From Formicarius rufipectus (Eukaryota; Chordata; Aves; Passeriformes; Formicariidae), in the NCBI GenBank assembly GCA_013399695.1, contig VXAU01003166.1, positions 250,719 to 314,718 of the forward strand: 64,000 nt of DNA. Reading direction: 5' to 3'. Of this stretch, positions 61,355-64,000 are shown one piece after another. Under the pieces are notes generated by a model. It searched no databases. It had not been told where the DNA came from and saw nothing but the letters and a program-made list of their open reading frames with translations. Numbering within the stretch: the first letter of the stretch is position 1; each line of letters starts with the position of its first letter. The translations under genes and the position numbers were made by a program.

Positions 61355-64000
61355 CCAGTGCCCTGCTTTGCCTTACATGAATATTCATTAAAGTATCCAG
61401 CAAGGTGTCCCTCCAGGCCACATGCACTTCACCTTGATGTCTGCAGGCCGAAGCTGCCACAGGCAATAGGGAGGTTGTCTAAATGTCCAGCTCCTGTTTT
61501 AAAGACCAGTTGTGGAGATAGACACTCCTGACCAGGAGTCAGGCAATCTTCTAGGAAAGTGCACTCTTCACGGTAAAGAAGGCAAAAAGACATGGCAGCC
61601 TTGCAGTCCCAAGATTCAATGTCCTGCCACAGATGTTCTCTTAATATGAGGGCTGGTTTTGGTCATCCTTACATAAATGTCCGCACACTGCAACTGGGCT
61701 CACAACCTAAAATAATCTAGAGATGGCAGTGGCGAAAGGATCACAAGGAAAACATGGGCAAACTAATTCAACAGCAACAACTCAACCAGCTAAATGCTGC
61801 CAGATTATTTAGCAAGATTGTCATATTAAAATTCTTATCTAATCTTGCTTAGCATTGTGGCTTTTGAGAAGTACTTCTGAGGTGCTGACCTCCCTTACAT
61901 ATGTTGCAGAAAATGCTGCAGGGAGCACATCAAAACCCAAAACTATGTTCATGCCTGTAGGATTCACTGCGATGTCCTGCAGTGGTTTGTGCTGCACACA
62001 TGTGCTCCTCAATGCTCCTGCACTTCAGTCTGTGTGCTGGGCTTGGGAAGGATGGCTTGTGCCCACAAATTATCTGCTTCCCCTGTTAACTGGAGTCCAG
62101 TGTGACAGGCTCATTGCAGGCTTTGGTCTTTATTTGTCTTTTAGCAGAAGAATTACATCTGTGCTATCTAAGTTAAAGATCCAGACACTAAACTCTGCAC
62201 ATACACCAACAGAGCCACCATGAAGTGTCGCATTAAATCCAGCTGGAGTAACCACATATGCTAGACTAGGCATGTGAAGAAATTGTTGCAGGGTTAAGAC
62301 TTGTGAAGCTAAAGCAATGTGGCCTCATTTCCCAGAGAGTCTGCTGAGCACTAAGATCTCCTGTTGAATTCAAAGGAGCTGTAGGTTCTCAGCACTTTAG
62401 AAAATCAGTTTGTACCAGATTTTTATAACAGAATGATGCCATGCTGCACTTAAAAATAAACATTTCCCCCTCCTGCCCCCTCTCTGTGTCCCATTTTAAC
62501 TTACTTTTTTATTTTACTTTCTCTATAGCTTTCTTCACAAGAGCAAAGGAAACAAAATGTCTAAGTTTCTAATCAAAAGTAATCTTTCAACATACAATGT
62601 AAGCAAGGTTTTAAAACCAAGCATAAAAATGTTGCAAAGCCTGTTATCCTGAGTTACAAAATAAATATGTAAACTATGTCAGTATACTCTTCATAAATAT
62701 CTTTCAACTGTTCTTTTTAATAAAATAAAATATGAGCTCTTCTGTATTACTCTGAGTTTAAAGTAGTTCAAATGTTTAGTCTACCAACTTTGACAATGTC
62801 CCTTTAAGCCTTCTGATTTTCGTGGAATATCTAGCCCTGGGATTTTTTGGCTTAGACACAGTATTTGTCAAAACTCTTCAGGCTCTCATGCTGAAGTGGC
62901 TGATGCTGAGTGTGTTTGGGTTTTTTTTTCCCTTCTTATTCTTTTTTTTTTTTTTTTTCCCCCAGAATGACCTTATTTCTAGCTCAAATTGCATGAGAAA
63001 ATGTGATCACGTCAGAATTTTCCTTTGGAGAGAACTTTCATTTTATGGATCTGACAGATTTTCAATTTCATGTTTTGATTTGAAGTTTCTGTGATTCTTT
63101 TCCTCTTTCATTTTAATCTGACAGTCTGTGAGGGCTCAGGGGGATCTCATCTTGAATGGTTTTGCAAAAGGTTTTTGCATCAAGAGATCTGGATTCTATT
63201 TCTGGTCTAATCTCCAGACTCACTATATAATTTCAGCAATATGAATATATGAGTTTGTAAGTTTGTGTGTGTATTTTGTTGTGTCTTGTCCTGAAAACAT
63301 ATAAATAGGCATTTAAATAGACAACTGTATTCATAAAAGGCAGTAATGCTTACCCACCATATTTCAAATAATGCTCTTGAGTATTTTAAGCTTTTTGGCT
63401 GTAAAATGAAAAAGAAATTAATGCATATGAGCATTACAGTTTCCGTTACAGTGTTCTCTTCAGTAGTTGAGTTTTTATGTATTTAAAACTAATGTTGATT
63501 TGCAGAGTTTTGCATGTCTGCTCTTTCATGCAATATCCCAAACACACTTTTAGTTCAGCAAACAGGTCAGGAGGGCTGCAGGCTGAAGAGCTGGGAACAC
63601 TTGACTTTTCCCTGCACCTTTGTCTTCTGTTGAGGTGGTTCCTAAAACAAGTCTAGGCTCCCTGATCATTGATTGAGAGTCATCTCTCATGGAGGCTTCA
63701 ACCACTGCCAAATAGGTGCCTTGAGAGCAGACAAATATTGCCAAATTTTCTATTTATCTGATAGAGAGAAATTTAGGTGCTTCTGATCCACAAAATGTAT
63801 CTCCTTGGGAGACCTTCAAAGGCATGTACTTCTTCGTAGGGAAATGAGGCGGTTACTTTAAAAAGAATATTTCATTAGGTGCCAAAAATGTAGATGCAAA
63901 TTACATGCTTATGTTGGCTAGATCCCTGTCACAGAGATGTGAATATTTGGCTGCAGATCTTTGAGAGTCCTTCGTCTGCTTCTCATCTTGTGGTCACTAA
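61355..64000. other. 5' flank of NHS, no gene seen
   Basis: AT-rich DNA up to the right edge, with a T18-type run at about 62942-62958. No coding exon of a neighbouring gene (REPS2 would be the expected one upstream of NHS in mammals) is recognisable. Confidence 0.5.

Overview
This is vertebrate genomic DNA, almost certainly from a bird and probably a passerine. The evidence is the repeat content. There are several CR1 LINE copies ending in the ATTCTGTG-type 8-bp tail, one SINE with a tRNA-Ile-like head joined to a CR1-like tail (the TguSINE1 type known from passerines), and two solo LTRs of the avian ERVL style, each with an intact 5-bp target-site duplication. Nothing in the window looks prokaryotic or plasmid-like.

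The only protein-coding sequence I can support is the first coding exon of an NHS-family gene, best matched to NHS (Nance-Horan syndrome gene), at 11002-11395 on the minus strand. It encodes 131 residues plus one base and ends at a consensus GTAAGT splice donor. It sits in a CpG island of roughly 10540-11850, whose upstream part is interrupted by a 218-base assembly gap. The gene runs leftward, so bases 1-11001 are the start of a long first intron and the remaining exons lie beyond the left edge. The sequence from about 11.9 kb to 64 kb is the 5' flank of NHS. I find no other exon, RNA gene or CRISPR array there, which fits the large non-coding spaces known around NHS.

Layout: 1-10.5 kb, intron 1, with an A/C-rich tract duplicated around a single N (1506-1862). 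10.5-11.9 kb, CpG island, exon 1 and promoter. 11.9-24.6 kb, unannotated flank. 24.6-28.0 kb, a SINE and a roughly 1-kb CR1 with reverse-transcriptase remnants. 32.2 kb and 40.2 kb, short CR1 tails. 41.0-42.4 kb, a strong 39-bp-arm inverted repeat, a possible MIR-type fragment and an old CR1. 49.6-50.4 kb, two CR1 fragments head to head. 53.1 kb, an A-rich tract. 56.0-56.7 kb and 60.7-61.3 kb, two solo LTRs. The rest is unique AT-rich DNA with many poly(A)/poly(T) runs.

Most computed open frames here are chance frames. The points most worth a second look are the palindrome at 41034-41154, the artefactual 178-bp duplication around the N at 1684, the two dated-by-TSD solo LTRs, the compact NHS exon 1, and a 188-codon open frame at 18568-19134 that I cannot identify. 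I did not find a new multi-gene system in this window.
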